The notes: generated by a model not told the origin, from the letters alone. DNA of 19,561 nt from JBHHZM01 sp046758065 (GCA_046758065.1 JBHHZM010000057.1:1-19561), one strand, 5' to 3'; positions 7,152-14,240 are shown, counted from the stretch's first letter. Numbers and translations: made by a program.

Positions 7152-7871
7152 ATGGACGTTCTGGTCGTCCAGCACATGACGACGGGATCGGCGGGGGCGC
7201 TCGGAACGGCGCTCCGGGCGGCCGGCCTCGGGCTCGATACCCGCGACCTCGAATCGGGCGCGGCGCTGCCCGCTGCGGACGCGGACCACGCCGCACTCGT
7301 CGTGCTCGGCGGTGTGATGAACGCCGCAGACGACGCGCGCTACCCGCATCTCGCGGCCACGGCCGGGCTGATTTCCGCTTTCCACGCGCGCGGCAAGCCG
7401 GTGCTCGGCGTCTGCCTCGGCGCCCAGCTCATCGCCCGCGCCTTTGCGGCCCGGGTGTGGCGGGGCCGGACGCCCGAGACCGGCTTCGTCGCGCTCGACA
7501 TCACCGCGGCGGGACGGCGCGACGCGCTGCTCGCGGGCCTCGCCTCGCCGCAGTGGCTGATGCAGTGGCACGACGACAGCTTCGATCTGCCGGCGGGCGC
7601 CGAACTGCTGATGACCGGCGCGCGGTGCCGCAACCAGGCCTTCCGCCTCGGCCGCGCGACCTACGGCTTCCAGGGCCATTTCGAGGTGACGCGCGAGCTG
7701 TTGCGCCGCTGGCTCGACGAGAGCGCGAGCGTCGGCTACGGCCACGCGCACCCCGGTTTCTACGCCCGCATCGACGACGAGATCGCCGTCCACATCGCCG
7801 CCTCGCTGCGGTTCTGCGAGACCGTGGCGCGGCGATGGGCGGGGCTGGTCGCCGCGCGGGCGGGCGCATAG
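7152..7871 (+). CDS. Class I glutamine amidotransferase-like protein
   Basis: This 239-residue protein (from the ATG at 7152) has a full class I GATase triad: nucleophile Cys88 in GVCLGAQLIA, and His176 and Glu178 in GFQGHFEVT. GATases of this stand-alone, GuaA-related type hydrolyse glutamine or related gamma-glutamyl compounds; the acceptor is unknown. An upstream in-frame ATG at 7095 would add 19 low-complexity residues with no good ribosome-binding site, so I prefer 7152, which begins at the first beta strand (MDVLVVQHM) and follows GGGGA. It precedes hisI by 111 bases, on the same strand, and may or may not be cotranscribed. Confidence 0.85.
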   Translation: MDVLVVQHMTTGSAGALGTALRAAGLGLDTRDLESGAALPAADADHAALVVLGGVMNAADDARYPHLAATAGLISAFHARGKPVLGVCLGAQLIARAFAARVWRGRTPETGFVALDITAAGRRDALLAGLASPQWLMQWHDDSFDLPAGAELLMTGARCRNQAFRLGRATYGFQGHFEVTRELLRRWLDESASVGYGHAHPGFYARIDDEIAVHIAASLRFCETVARRWAGLVAARAGA

Positions 7872-7982
7872 GGCAGAGCGGCGGATCGGCATTCGCACGA
7901 CGGCAGGCGCCCCACGGCGCGCCGTGACAGGTGCGGGGAAATCTGCTAAGCCGGCGGCGCAACGCCGCAAACGGGATCCATC

Positions 7983-8390
7983 GTGAACGGAGATCGACCG
8001 CCGCAGGCGCTTCTCGACGACGTCGCCTTCGACGCCGACGGTCTGGTGCCGGTCATCGCCCAGGCGCATGATTCGGGCGAGGTCCTGATGCTCGCCTGGA
8101 TGAACCGCGACGCCCTCGCCGAGACGCTCGCGACCGGCCGGGTGTGTTACTGGTCGCGGGCGCGCCAAACGCTGTGGCGCAAGGGCGAGCGCTCGGGCAA
8201 CGTCCAGCGCCTGGTCGAGGCGCGGCTCGACTGCGACGGCGATGCGCTGCTGCTGCGCGTCGCGCAGACCGGCGCCGCCTGCCACACCGGGCGGCGGAGC
8301 TGTTTCTTCCGCGCCTGGCGCGACGGCCGCCTTGTCACCCTGGATGCGCCGATCTGCGACCCGGAGACGCTCTATGGCCGTGGCGGATAA
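7983..8390 (+). CDS. hisI: Phosphoribosyl-AMP cyclohydrolase HisI
   Basis: This 135-residue monofunctional HisI has a GTG start. It opens the adenine ring of phosphoribosyl-AMP in histidine synthesis. The metal sites are plain: Mg-binding Asp83, Asp85 and Asp87 in LDCDGDALL, and Zn-binding Cys84, Cys100 and Cys107 in ACHTGRRSCFFR. MLAWMN and YWSRARQTLWRKGERSG complete the family pattern. Its stop lies 17 bases inside hisE, so the two are coupled; hisI catalyses the step directly after hisE. These two genes sit about 5.5 kb from the main his cluster in this window. Confidence 0.96.
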   Translation: MNGDRPPQALLDDVAFDADGLVPVIAQAHDSGEVLMLAWMNRDALAETLATGRVCYWSRARQTLWRKGERSGNVQRLVEARLDCDGDALLLRVAQTGAACHTGRRSCFFRAWRDGRLVTLDAPICDPETLYGRGG

Positions 8391-8715
8391 GCCGGGTCCC
8401 GCGGTGCTCGACGAGCTCTTCGCGGTGATCGAGGACCGCCGCGGCGGCGATCCGGCGCGCTCCTACGTGGCGCAGACGCTCGCCGGCGACACGCCGCGGG
8501 TGGCGCGCAAGCTCGGCGAGGAGGCGATCGAGACGGTCGTCGCCGCGCTCGCCGGCGGACGCGAAGAACTGACGCGCGAAAGCGCCGACCTGCTGTTTCA
8601 CCTGCTCATGCTGTGGGCCGACGCGGGCGTCACGCCCGGCGAGGTGTTCGCCGAGCTCGCCCGCCGGCGCGGCGTCTCGGGCCTCGCCGAGAAGGCGGCC
8701 CGCGCCACCGAGTAA
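8374..8715 (+). CDS. hisE: Phosphoribosyl-ATP pyrophosphatase HisE
   Basis: This 113-residue all-alpha NTP pyrophosphohydrolase removes pyrophosphate from phosphoribosyl-ATP, the second step of histidine synthesis. Metal-binding motifs are KLGEEAIETVVA (46-57) and ESADLLFHLLML (69-80). The ATG at 8374 starts inside the end of hisI, with a 17-base overlap in another frame. It is separate from hisI rather than fused to it as in enteric bacteria. It is followed after 35 bases by the HIT gene on the same strand. Confidence 0.95.
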   Translation: MAVADKPGPAVLDELFAVIEDRRGGDPARSYVAQTLAGDTPRVARKLGEEAIETVVAALAGGREELTRESADLLFHLLMLWADAGVTPGEVFAELARRRGVSGLAEKAARATE

Positions 8716-8750
8716 CCGGCGTTCCCGCCGCCAGCCAGGAGACCGACGCC

Positions 8751-9119
8751 ATGGCCTACGACGACGATAATATCTTCGCCCGCATCCTGCGCGGCGAAAT
8801 CCCCTGCGACAAGGTCTACGAGGACGACCACGTGCTCGCCTTCCGCGACATCAACCCGCAGGCGCCGGTGCACGTGCTGGTCATCCCCAAGGGGCGCTAC
8901 GTCTCGCTCGACGACTTCTCGGAGAACGCCCCGGACGCCGAGATCGCCGCCTTCATGCGCGCCGTCGGCCGGATCGCGCGCGACCAGGGGGTGGCCGACA
9001 GCGGCTACCGCTTCCTCGCCAACAACGGGGCCGACGCGCACCAGGAAGTGCCGCACCTTCACATCCACATCTTCGGCGGGCGCAAGCTCGGACGCATGAT
9101 CTCGCCGCCGCGGACGTAA
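8751..9119 (+). CDS. HIT-family (histidine triad) nucleotide-binding protein, HinT-like
   Basis: This 122-residue protein carries the histidine triad at residues 102-106 (PHLHIHIFGG) and the HinT-type N-terminal segment IFARILRGEIP. HinT-like proteins hydrolyse purine nucleoside phosphoramidates and some aminoacyl adenylates; they are cytoplasmic dimers. The ATG at 8751 is preceded by AGGAG. It follows hisE by 35 bases and precedes the cyclophilin gene by 37 bases, so hisI-hisE-HIT-cyclophilin is probably one transcription unit. A link to histidine synthesis is positional only. Confidence 0.92.
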   Translation: MAYDDDNIFARILRGEIPCDKVYEDDHVLAFRDINPQAPVHVLVIPKGRYVSLDDFSENAPDAEIAAFMRAVGRIARDQGVADSGYRFLANNGADAHQEVPHLHIHIFGGRKLGRMISPPRT

Positions 9120-9156
9120 GGGCGCAAACCAAAGCCCACCAGGAGGACAGCGCAGA

Positions 9157-9717
9157 ATGTCGAGAACGCTTCGTCGGGTCGCGGTCGTCGCGCTCGTGGC
9201 CCTTGGATTACTTGCAGCGAGGGAGGACGCGATGGCGGCCGATCCCGAGAACACCCTGTACCTCGAGCTCGAGCAGGGCCGCGTCGTCATCGAGATGCGC
9301 CCCGACCTCGCGCCCCGCCACGTCGCCCGCATCAAGGAGCTGGTGCGCCAGGGCTTTTACGACGGCCTCGCTTTCCACCGGGTGATCGACGGCTTCATGG
9401 CCCAGACCGGCGATCCTCGGGGCGACGGCACCGGCGGCTCGGGCCAGAAGCTCGCCGCCGAGTTCTCGGACGAACGCCACGTCCGCGGCACGGTCTCGAT
9501 GGCGCGGGCGCGCAGCCCGAACAGCGCCGATTCGCAGTTCTTCATCATGTTCGCCGCCGCCCCCTCCCTCGACGGCCAGTACACCATCTGGGGCCGGGTG
9601 ATCGACGGCATGGACTACGTCGATCAAATCAAGCGCGGCGACATGAGCGCCAACGGCCGCGTCGCCGACCCCGACCGCATCGTCCGCATGCGGGTCGCGG
9701 CCGACGTCGAGGACTGA
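9157..9717 (+). CDS. Cyclophilin-type peptidyl-prolyl cis-trans isomerase
   Basis: This 186-residue protein has a cyclophilin domain from about residue 30. Family segments include FHRVIDGFMAQTGDPRGDGT with the catalytic Arg, the Q-F-F-I-M-F core strand and LDGQYTIWGRV. It catalyses proline isomerisation in protein folding. From the ATG at 9157 (AGGAGGA upstream) there is a plausible Sec signal peptide: RTLRR, a hydrophobic run over residues 8-21, and a possible AMA-A cleavage after 27, which makes it periplasmic. An in-frame ATG at 9232 has its own consensus GGGAGGA at 9221-9227 and would give a 161-residue cytoplasmic form without the signal. The sequence does not settle which start is used. 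Confidence 0.9.
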   Translation: MSRTLRRVAVVALVALGLLAAREDAMAADPENTLYLELEQGRVVIEMRPDLAPRHVARIKELVRQGFYDGLAFHRVIDGFMAQTGDPRGDGTGGSGQKLAAEFSDERHVRGTVSMARARSPNSADSQFFIMFAAAPSLDGQYTIWGRVIDGMDYVDQIKRGDMSANGRVADPDRIVRMRVAADVED

Positions 9718-9750
9718 CCGAACGAGCGACGCCCCCCGGGCGAGCTATGC

Positions 9751-9815
9751 GTCCGGGGCAGTGCCGCCATGTCGCTTGGCATCTGGTAACGTCCGGGGCG
9801 CGCCGCCATTTGCTT
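9751..9815 (+). repeat. Two short direct repeats upstream of a small ORF
   Basis: A 27-base unit at 9751-9777 (GTCCGGGGCAGTGCCGCCAT and 7 more bases) recurs imperfectly as 25 bases at 9791-9815, differing by small indels and a few substitutions, with start points 40 bases apart. The pair lies between the cyclophilin stop and the small basic-protein gene. After the second copy comes TTGTTGTGCGGTGCAGCATAA, a TGC-rich imperfect palindrome that could be promoter or operator sequence. Function unknown. Confidence 0.4.
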
Positions 9816-9874
9816 GTTGTGCGGTGCAGCATAAACGCCTGCATCGGGTTTTGGACAGATCGGGAGATTGGCGC

Positions 9875-10039
9875 ATGTCTTCGTATTCCGGGTTTACGTC
9901 CCGCGGCGGGCGTCCTGCGCGCGACGCGGCGAGCTGGGGCGAGATCGCCGCCCATGCGCGCGCCGTGCGCGCCGCCTACCTGCGCGACCGCCTGCGCGGC
10001 GCGCTCAACGCGATCACCGGGCGGCGCCGCGCCGGCTGA
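9875..10039 (+). CDS. Small basic hypothetical protein
   Basis: This 54-residue frame starts with ATG after GGGAG (9862-9866). The N-terminal 20 residues are Ser/Gly/Arg-rich; residues 21-47 look like a single amphipathic helix (WGEIAAHARAVRAAYLRD and onwards), and the end is RRRAG. It resembles DUF1127 proteins in size and charge but lacks their L-x-D-I-G motif, so I do not assign it. It is followed by a good hairpin terminator at 10067, and its codon use is typical of the host, which supports a real gene. No function can be given. Confidence 0.6.
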   Translation: MSSYSGFTSRGGRPARDAASWGEIAAHARAVRAAYLRDRLRGALNAITGRRRAG

Positions 10040-10066
10040 CGGCGGCGCCCCTTTCCGACACGGCAA

Positions 10067-10094
10067 CGGCGGTCCTTCGGGACCGCCGCTTTCG
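10067..10094 (+). terminator. Rho-independent terminator with TTCG tetraloop
   Basis: A perfect 9-bp stem CGGCGGTCC/GGACCGCCG (10067-10075 and 10080-10088) closes a TTCG tetraloop and is followed by CTTTCG, a modest T-run. It ends the small basic-protein gene and lies 21 bases before the detached comM fragment, so it marks the edge of resident sequence on that side. Confidence 0.75.
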
Positions 10095-10108
10095 TTGGGG
10101 GGAAGAAG

Positions 10109-10169
10109 CGCCCCTCACCTTGGCAATGCGATCCTTCGGTAGCTCAGCGCCTCGCAACGTGGAGGCGCT
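10109..10169 (-). repeat. Detached copy of the comM 3' end (putative attachment site, left)
   Basis: Read on the minus strand this encodes RLHVA, then EALSYRRIALPR and TGA, the same 17 residues that end the intact comM at 11803. A single-base deletion between the Ala and Glu codons breaks the frame. It aligns over its length with 11797-11858 in direct orientation, with the stop codons 1,688 bases apart. The differences are mostly synonymous, including Ser AGC against TCC and Leu TTG against CTG. There is no comM body to its right; the homology stops and the island gene follows. I read it as the far boundary of an element inserted at the comM 3' end. Confidence 0.8.
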
Positions 10170-10192
10170 AAGCGTATCCCGCGACCCGACTC

Positions 10193-10207
10193 AGAGAAAA
10201 ATTCTCT
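10193..10207. repeat. AT-rich inverted repeat upstream of the island gene
   Basis: AGAGAA at 10193-10198 and its reverse complement TTCTCT at 10202-10207 flank AAA. It lies about 87 bases before the island gene's ATG, inside the island, and could be an operator or a recombinase-binding site. There is no direct evidence for either. Confidence 0.3.
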
Positions 10208-10293
10208 AATTGCGGGTTTTTCCTGACGCCTCTCCAATTTCGCGAGTAGTTCTGATAGGCTATGAAATCGCAGGGCTTTGTTGGGAGAGTGGG

Positions 10294-11745
10294 ATGCGAG
10301 ACCTTCCTAAAATTCTCAAATCGGGCGTTGAGGCGCGCCTGATTCCAACGGTTGCGGACTCAAACAAGGAGGAGCGAACAGCGTCGGTCTTGCTAGCGGC
10401 CCTTGCGGCTGTACCGTGCTATCGGAAAGCGCTCCTATCGACCATTGGCAAATACGTCGGCTCAAGTGCAAGGGTGAATTGTTATACCGAAGTGAACTTC
10501 ATCCAGACCCCAGAGGACATAGCCAACAAGCGTCCTGACGGGCTCATTGTTGTGACGGTAGGAAAGAATGTCTGGACAGCGATTGTCGAGGTGAAAATTA
10601 ACAAAAACAAGCTCAACTCTGATCAGCTTAAATCCTATCTATTCCTAGCTAAGATGAACGGAATTGACGCCGTCATTACAGTTTCTAACGAGTTTGTCGG
10701 CCACCCATCACATCATCCTCTTAAGATCGGCACCAGAGATCGCAGAGGAGTCGATCTCTTTCATTGGTCGTGGATGATGGTCAGGACCATGGCGCTGCTA
10801 AGTCTCAACGAGGATGAATTCGACAATTACGAGCAGCGCTGGATCCTACGTGAAGTTGCTCGCTATTTGGAGCACGACAGCTCTGGAATACTGGGCTTCA
10901 GCCAGATGAATCCGGAATGGAAAGACGTAGTAATCGCATTTCACAATGACATTGGGCTCCGTCCAAAGAGCCAGGAAATCCAAAACACCATTGCGAGTTG
11001 GCATCAAGAACGCCGTGATCTTTGCTTGCTGATGAGCCGAGAACTCGGCCAACAGGTTCAGGGAAAGATGTCGAGCGCCCACAGGAAAGACCCGTTGAAG
11101 CGCCTAAAAGACGACGGCGAGACATTGGTGAAGACAGCGAAGTTATCCTGCACGTTGAAGGTTGTAGGTGCCGCAGATATGGAGGTGGTAGCAGATTTGC
11201 GAGCGAGAACAATGTCGTGCACGATGAGATTCAGGGCGCCGACAGATCGCAAACGTCCGTCAGCAAGAATTAACTGGCTTCTCAGACAGTTATCCAAGAC
11301 TGAAGACGAAAACGTGATGGTCATCGCGCATTGGCCTGGCAGAATGAGATTGACGCGTGCGACTCTGAAAGAACTCCGCGCTTCCGGGGGGACGGACCCG
11401 CTCATTCGCACCGGCGATGCAAGGCCACCCCACTCGTTTGACGTATCCATGGTTCGTGATCTGGGCGGACGGTTCGCGCGGCGATCAGTCTTTATCGACG
11501 AAATCGAGAAACTTGTTCCCGAGTTCTATAGTGAGGTTGGGCAACATGTAACGCCGTTCCAAGAGGCGCCGCCGAAAAGGGCCGACCGTACGACAGTTGC
11601 CCAAGAGGCTGAGGTACATCCCGAAGCAGACGAAGAAGCAAGCGCCAACGTTAGGCCGTCGTCGGACAGCGCGGATACCGACGCCAGTCACGTATCTGTA
11701 CGTGAGTCGGTTCGACCGCCACCGCCGAGATCATGGCGACTGTGA
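10294..11745 (+). CDS. Unrecognised protein with PD-(D/E)XK nuclease signature; candidate defence gene
   Basis: This 483-residue protein starts at an ATG after GGGAGAG (10283-10289). Residues 60-120 read like a PD-(D/E)XK core: Glu66 in YTEVNF, Pro81-Asp82 in KRPDGLIV, Glu99-Val-Lys101 in AIVEVKI, then Gln111 in DQLKSYLFLAK, as in nucleases of the restriction/RecB-like superfamily. Residues 155-180 (FHWSW and onwards) and 230-440 are probably mostly helical and match no domain I can name. The last 45 residues are low-complexity, acidic and then proline-rich (VRPPPPRSWRL). There is no signal peptide, membrane segment, methylase or specificity subunit. The AT-richer composition and flanking comM repeats mark it as acquired. 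A nuclease acting on foreign DNA is an inference. An in-frame TTG at 10210 is possible but has no ribosome-binding site. Confidence 0.85.
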   Translation: MRDLPKILKSGVEARLIPTVADSNKEERTASVLLAALAAVPCYRKALLSTIGKYVGSSARVNCYTEVNFIQTPEDIANKRPDGLIVVTVGKNVWTAIVEVKINKNKLNSDQLKSYLFLAKMNGIDAVITVSNEFVGHPSHHPLKIGTRDRRGVDLFHWSWMMVRTMALLSLNEDEFDNYEQRWILREVARYLEHDSSGILGFSQMNPEWKDVVIAFHNDIGLRPKSQEIQNTIASWHQERRDLCLLMSRELGQQVQGKMSSAHRKDPLKRLKDDGETLVKTAKLSCTLKVVGAADMEVVADLRARTMSCTMRFRAPTDRKRPSARINWLLRQLSKTEDENVMVIAHWPGRMRLTRATLKELRASGGTDPLIRTGDARPPHSFDVSMVRDLGGRFARRSVFIDEIEKLVPEFYSEVGQHVTPFQEAPPKRADRTTVAQEAEVHPEADEEASANVRPSSDSADTDASHVSVRESVRPPPPRSWRL

Positions 11746-11796
11746 CGCTAAGTGCGACGCAACAATTAGTGGGCGGAAACCTCTTCCCGGCTTCAC

Positions 11797-11858
11797 CGCT
11801 CCTCACCTCGGCAGGGCGATCCTTCGGTAGGAGAGCGCCTCGGCGACGTGGAGGCGCG
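11797..11858 (-). repeat. comM 3' end, native-side copy of the direct repeat (putative attachment site, right)
   Basis: These are the last codons of the intact comM plus 6 bases past its stop. They match 10109-10169 in direct orientation, sharing uninterrupted blocks of 12 bases at 11819-11830 and 12 bases at the upstream end. Codons here are the GC-rich choices typical of this genome (GCC, CTG, CCG), in contrast to GCA, TTG and CCA in the other copy. Confidence 0.8.
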
Positions 11859-13329
11859 CGACGCCCGCCGATCCATCGAGGTCGGCGAGCGTCCGGGCGA
11901 CGCGCATCACCCGGTGATAGCCGCGCGCCGAGAGCCGCAGTTGCTCGGTGGCCCGGACCAGCAGCGCCTTGCCGGCGTCGTCGGGCGCGGCGACGCGCTC
12001 CAGCAGCTTGCCGTCGGCCTCGGCGTTGGTCCTGAGCGGCCGGCCGTCGCCGTCGGACTCGCCGGCGTAACGCGCGCTCTGCGCCGCGCGCGCCGTCGCC
12101 ACCCGGGCGGCGATGATCGCGCTGTCTTCGGCCGGCGGCGGCAGGCCGAGATCGGCGGCGCCGACTTCGGGGACATCGACGTGGAGGTCGATGCGATCGA
12201 ACAGCGGGCCCGATATCCGGGCCTGGTAATCGGCCGCGCAGCGCGGCGCGCGCGAGCACGCCCGCGCGGCGTCGCCGAGGTAGCCGCAGCGGCAGGGGTT
12301 CATCGCGGCGACCAGCTGGACCCGCGCCGGGTAGGAAACGTGGGCGTTGGCGCGCGCCACCACCGCGCGGCCGGTTTCGAGCGGCTGGCGCAGCGATTCG
12401 AGCACCGCGCGCGGGAACTCGGGAAGTTCGTCGAGGAACAGCACGCCGAGATGGGCGAGCGAGATTTCGCCGGGCCGGGCGCGCGTGCCGCCGCCGACCA
12501 TCGCCGCCAGCGAGGCCGAGTGGTGCGGGTCGCGGAACGGCCGCCGCCGGGTCAGCCGCCCGCTCGCGAGCTCGCCGGCGACGCTCCGGATCATGCTGAC
12601 TTCGAGCACCTCGCCGGCGTCGAGCGGCGGCAGCAGGCCGGGCAGGCGCAGGGCGAGCATCGACTTGCCCGCTCCCGGCGGGCCGATCATCAAGAGGTTG
12701 TGGCCGCCCGCCGCAGTGACCTCGAGCGCGCGCTTCGCCGTCTCCTGGCCCTTGATGTCGCGCAGGTCGGGGTAGCGGGCGTCGTCGTCGGCGAGCGTCG
12801 GGGCGGGCGGGCTCAGCACCTGGGTGCCCTTGAAGTGGTTGACCAGCGCGATCAGGTTGGCCGCGGCGAGCACCTCGGGACCGTCGGCCCAGGCCGCCTC
12901 GCCGCCGTTGGCCTGCGGGCAGATCACGCCGCGCCCGCCGGCGCTGGCGCCGATGGCGGCGGGCAGCACGCCGGCGACCGGCAAGAGCGCGCCGTCGAGC
13001 CCGAGTTCGCCGAGGCTGGTGTAGCCCGCGATCTCGTCGCCCGGCAGCGCCCCCATGCTGACCAGCAGGCCGAGCGCGATCGGCAGGTCGAAGTGGCTGC
13101 CTTCCTTCAGCAGATCGGCGGGCGCGAGGTTGACGGTGATGCGCTTGGGCGGCAGCGCGAGACCCATGGCGCCGAGCGCCGCGCGGACGCGCTCGCGCGA
13201 TTCGGCGACCGCCTTGTCGGGCAGGCCGACCACGGCGAAGGCGGGCAGCCCCGCCGCCATGTGCACCTGGACGTCGACGTCGCGCACCTCGACTCCCTGG
13301 AACGCCACCGTGTTGATGTGCGCGACCAC
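11803..13329 (-). CDS. comM: YifB/ComM family Mg-chelatase-like AAA+ ATPase
   Basis: This 508-residue protein (from the GTG at 13329) has an N-terminal Lon-protease-like ChlI domain (residues 1-165), then an AAA+ ATPase with Walker A GPPGAGKS (about 216-223), Walker B LFLDE (about 297-301) and NPCRCGYLGD, and a C-terminal helical Mg-chelatase domain ending ALSYRRIALPR. ComM is a branch-migration helicase that helps to integrate incoming DNA in natural transformation. I chose the GTG because it gives the family's N terminus (VVAHINTVAFQG) and follows AAAGGGGG; the open frame extends 16 codons further up. Its 3' end is duplicated at 10109, but the gene itself is intact. Confidence 0.94.
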   Translation of the reverse strand: MVAHINTVAFQGVEVRDVDVQVHMAAGLPAFAVVGLPDKAVAESRERVRAALGAMGLALPPKRITVNLAPADLLKEGSHFDLPIALGLLVSMGALPGDEIAGYTSLGELGLDGALLPVAGVLPAAIGASAGGRGVICPQANGGEAAWADGPEVLAAANLIALVNHFKGTQVLSPPAPTLADDDARYPDLRDIKGQETAKRALEVTAAGGHNLLMIGPPGAGKSMLALRLPGLLPPLDAGEVLEVSMIRSVAGELASGRLTRRRPFRDPHHSASLAAMVGGGTRARPGEISLAHLGVLFLDELPEFPRAVLESLRQPLETGRAVVARANAHVSYPARVQLVAAMNPCRCGYLGDAARACSRAPRCAADYQARISGPLFDRIDLHVDVPEVGAADLGLPPPAEDSAIIAARVATARAAQSARYAGESDGDGRPLRTNAEADGKLLERVAAPDDAGKALLVRATEQLRLSARGYHRVMRVARTLADLDGSAGVARLHVAEALSYRRIALPR

Positions 13330-13409
13330 GCGCGGCCCCCTTTCCCGTTGAGCGCGTCGGGAGAGTGTAGGCCGCAACCGGCGGCGTTGGCCAGCGCGTG
13401 CGGTTCAGG

Positions 13410-14066
13410 CTAGTGTCTGGTCACCGGCGCGGGCGGGTCGTCGTCGCTGCTCTCGACGACGATACGGAGCTGCGGGCTTCCTTCGCCGGCGTTCACCTCG
13501 TTGACGCCTTCGCGCAGCGGCACCCAGTCGGAAACCGCGCCGATGGCGACGCCGTTGACCTCGACGCCGTTACGATTGCCCAGATCGCGCAGGACGACGC
13601 CGTCGGGTCCGACCTCGAGCTCGAGGGATTCGAACGCTGCCGCCGCGCCGTCACGATCCGGCCGACCGGCGGTGTGGATGACGACGCGGACGGTGCGCGT
13701 GCCGGTGGCCGCCGGGCTCGCGAGCGCGGCCACGCGCTGGTTCATGCGACGCAGGCGCTGGAACAACGAACGCAGCACCGCGAGACTGTCGCGCGGCCGG
13801 CAGAGCAGCATGGCGAGGAACGCATTCTGGTCGATCGTGCTCGCCACCACCGGGATCTGCGCCCGCGCCGTCGCCGAGCGGGGCGCCGATTCGAGCACGC
13901 CCATTTCGCCGAGCAGGTCGCCCTCGCCGAGCAGCGCGAGACGGGTCGGGCCGAAAGCCGTTTCCTTGACGATCTCGACGCGGCCCGAGTGGATCAGATA
14001 GGCGACGTCGGCGGACTCGCCTTCGCGAAAAATGATCTCGCCGGCGGCGAAGCGGCGTTCGGTCAT
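13410..14066 (-). CDS. Cyclic nucleotide-binding protein with truncated FHA-like C-terminal domain
   Basis: This 218-residue protein starts at 14066 with a Crp-type cNMP-binding domain: GEIIFREGESADVAYLIHSG (9-28) and a phosphate-binding cassette GEMGVLESAPRSATA (53-67) with Arg63. Residues 95-115 form a helix (SLFQRLRRMNQRVAAL). No helix-turn-helix follows. Instead residues 125-205 resemble the C-terminal half of an FHA domain: LRDLGNRNGVEVNGVAIG (159-176), then VPLREGVNEVNAG. The usual FHA N-terminal part with the G-R and S-x-x-H phosphothreonine-binding residues is not recognisable. It is probably a cytoplasmic sensor or adaptor, not a transcription factor. It is transcribed divergently from hisB across 174 bases. 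Confidence 0.85.
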   Translation of the reverse strand: MTERRFAAGEIIFREGESADVAYLIHSGRVEIVKETAFGPTRLALLGEGDLLGEMGVLESAPRSATARAQIPVVASTIDQNAFLAMLLCRPRDSLAVLRSLFQRLRRMNQRVAALASPAATGTRTVRVVIHTAGRPDRDGAAAAFESLELEVGPDGVVLRDLGNRNGVEVNGVAIGAVSDWVPLREGVNEVNAGEGSPQLRIVVESSDDDPPAPVTRH

Positions 14067-14240
14067 GTCCGGGTCCTCACATCGTTCACACGAAGGGCCA
14101 TGCAAAGAAAGATAGTTCGCGCGGCGGCGCGGCAACCCCCCGACGGCGGCCGGCGCGCCACGCCAAGGTGGTGGCGATCGGGCGCCGATCCTGATATCAA
14201 GGGCGCCGGCTTTCCGGCACATCGCGCGGAGGAGCGACGC

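Larger units (their letters stand above)
10109..11802 (+). mobile_element. Putative single-gene genomic island at the comM 3' end
   Basis: The segment between the two direct copies of the comM 3' end (about 1.69 kb) holds one gene, transcribed opposite to comM, and no recombinase. Its composition differs from its surroundings: a hand count gives 24 G/C of 60 in 10621-10680, against 46 of 60 in 8461-8520. Long direct repeats of a gene end with an intact target gene are typical of site-specific integration that regenerates the target. The comM gene is a known insertion target for resistance islands in Acinetobacter, although those insert differently. The missing integrase means the element is either non-autonomous or a remnant. 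Confidence 0.7.

Noticed and set aside
6771..8285. A 504-codon open frame on the minus strand covering the glutamine amidotransferase and hisI.
   Set aside because: Only its last 57 codons are a real gene (DUF1127). The rest is antisense to two well-supported genes and has the Arg/Ala/Gly-rich composition of high-GC shadow frames.
9751..9815. Possible start of a CRISPR-like array.
   Set aside because: There are only two imperfect units with a 13-base gap and no cas genes in the window.
10210..10293. A TTG start giving the island protein 28 more residues.
   Set aside because: There is no ribosome-binding site before it, and the added residues look unconstrained; the ATG at 10294 has GGGAGAG directly upstream.
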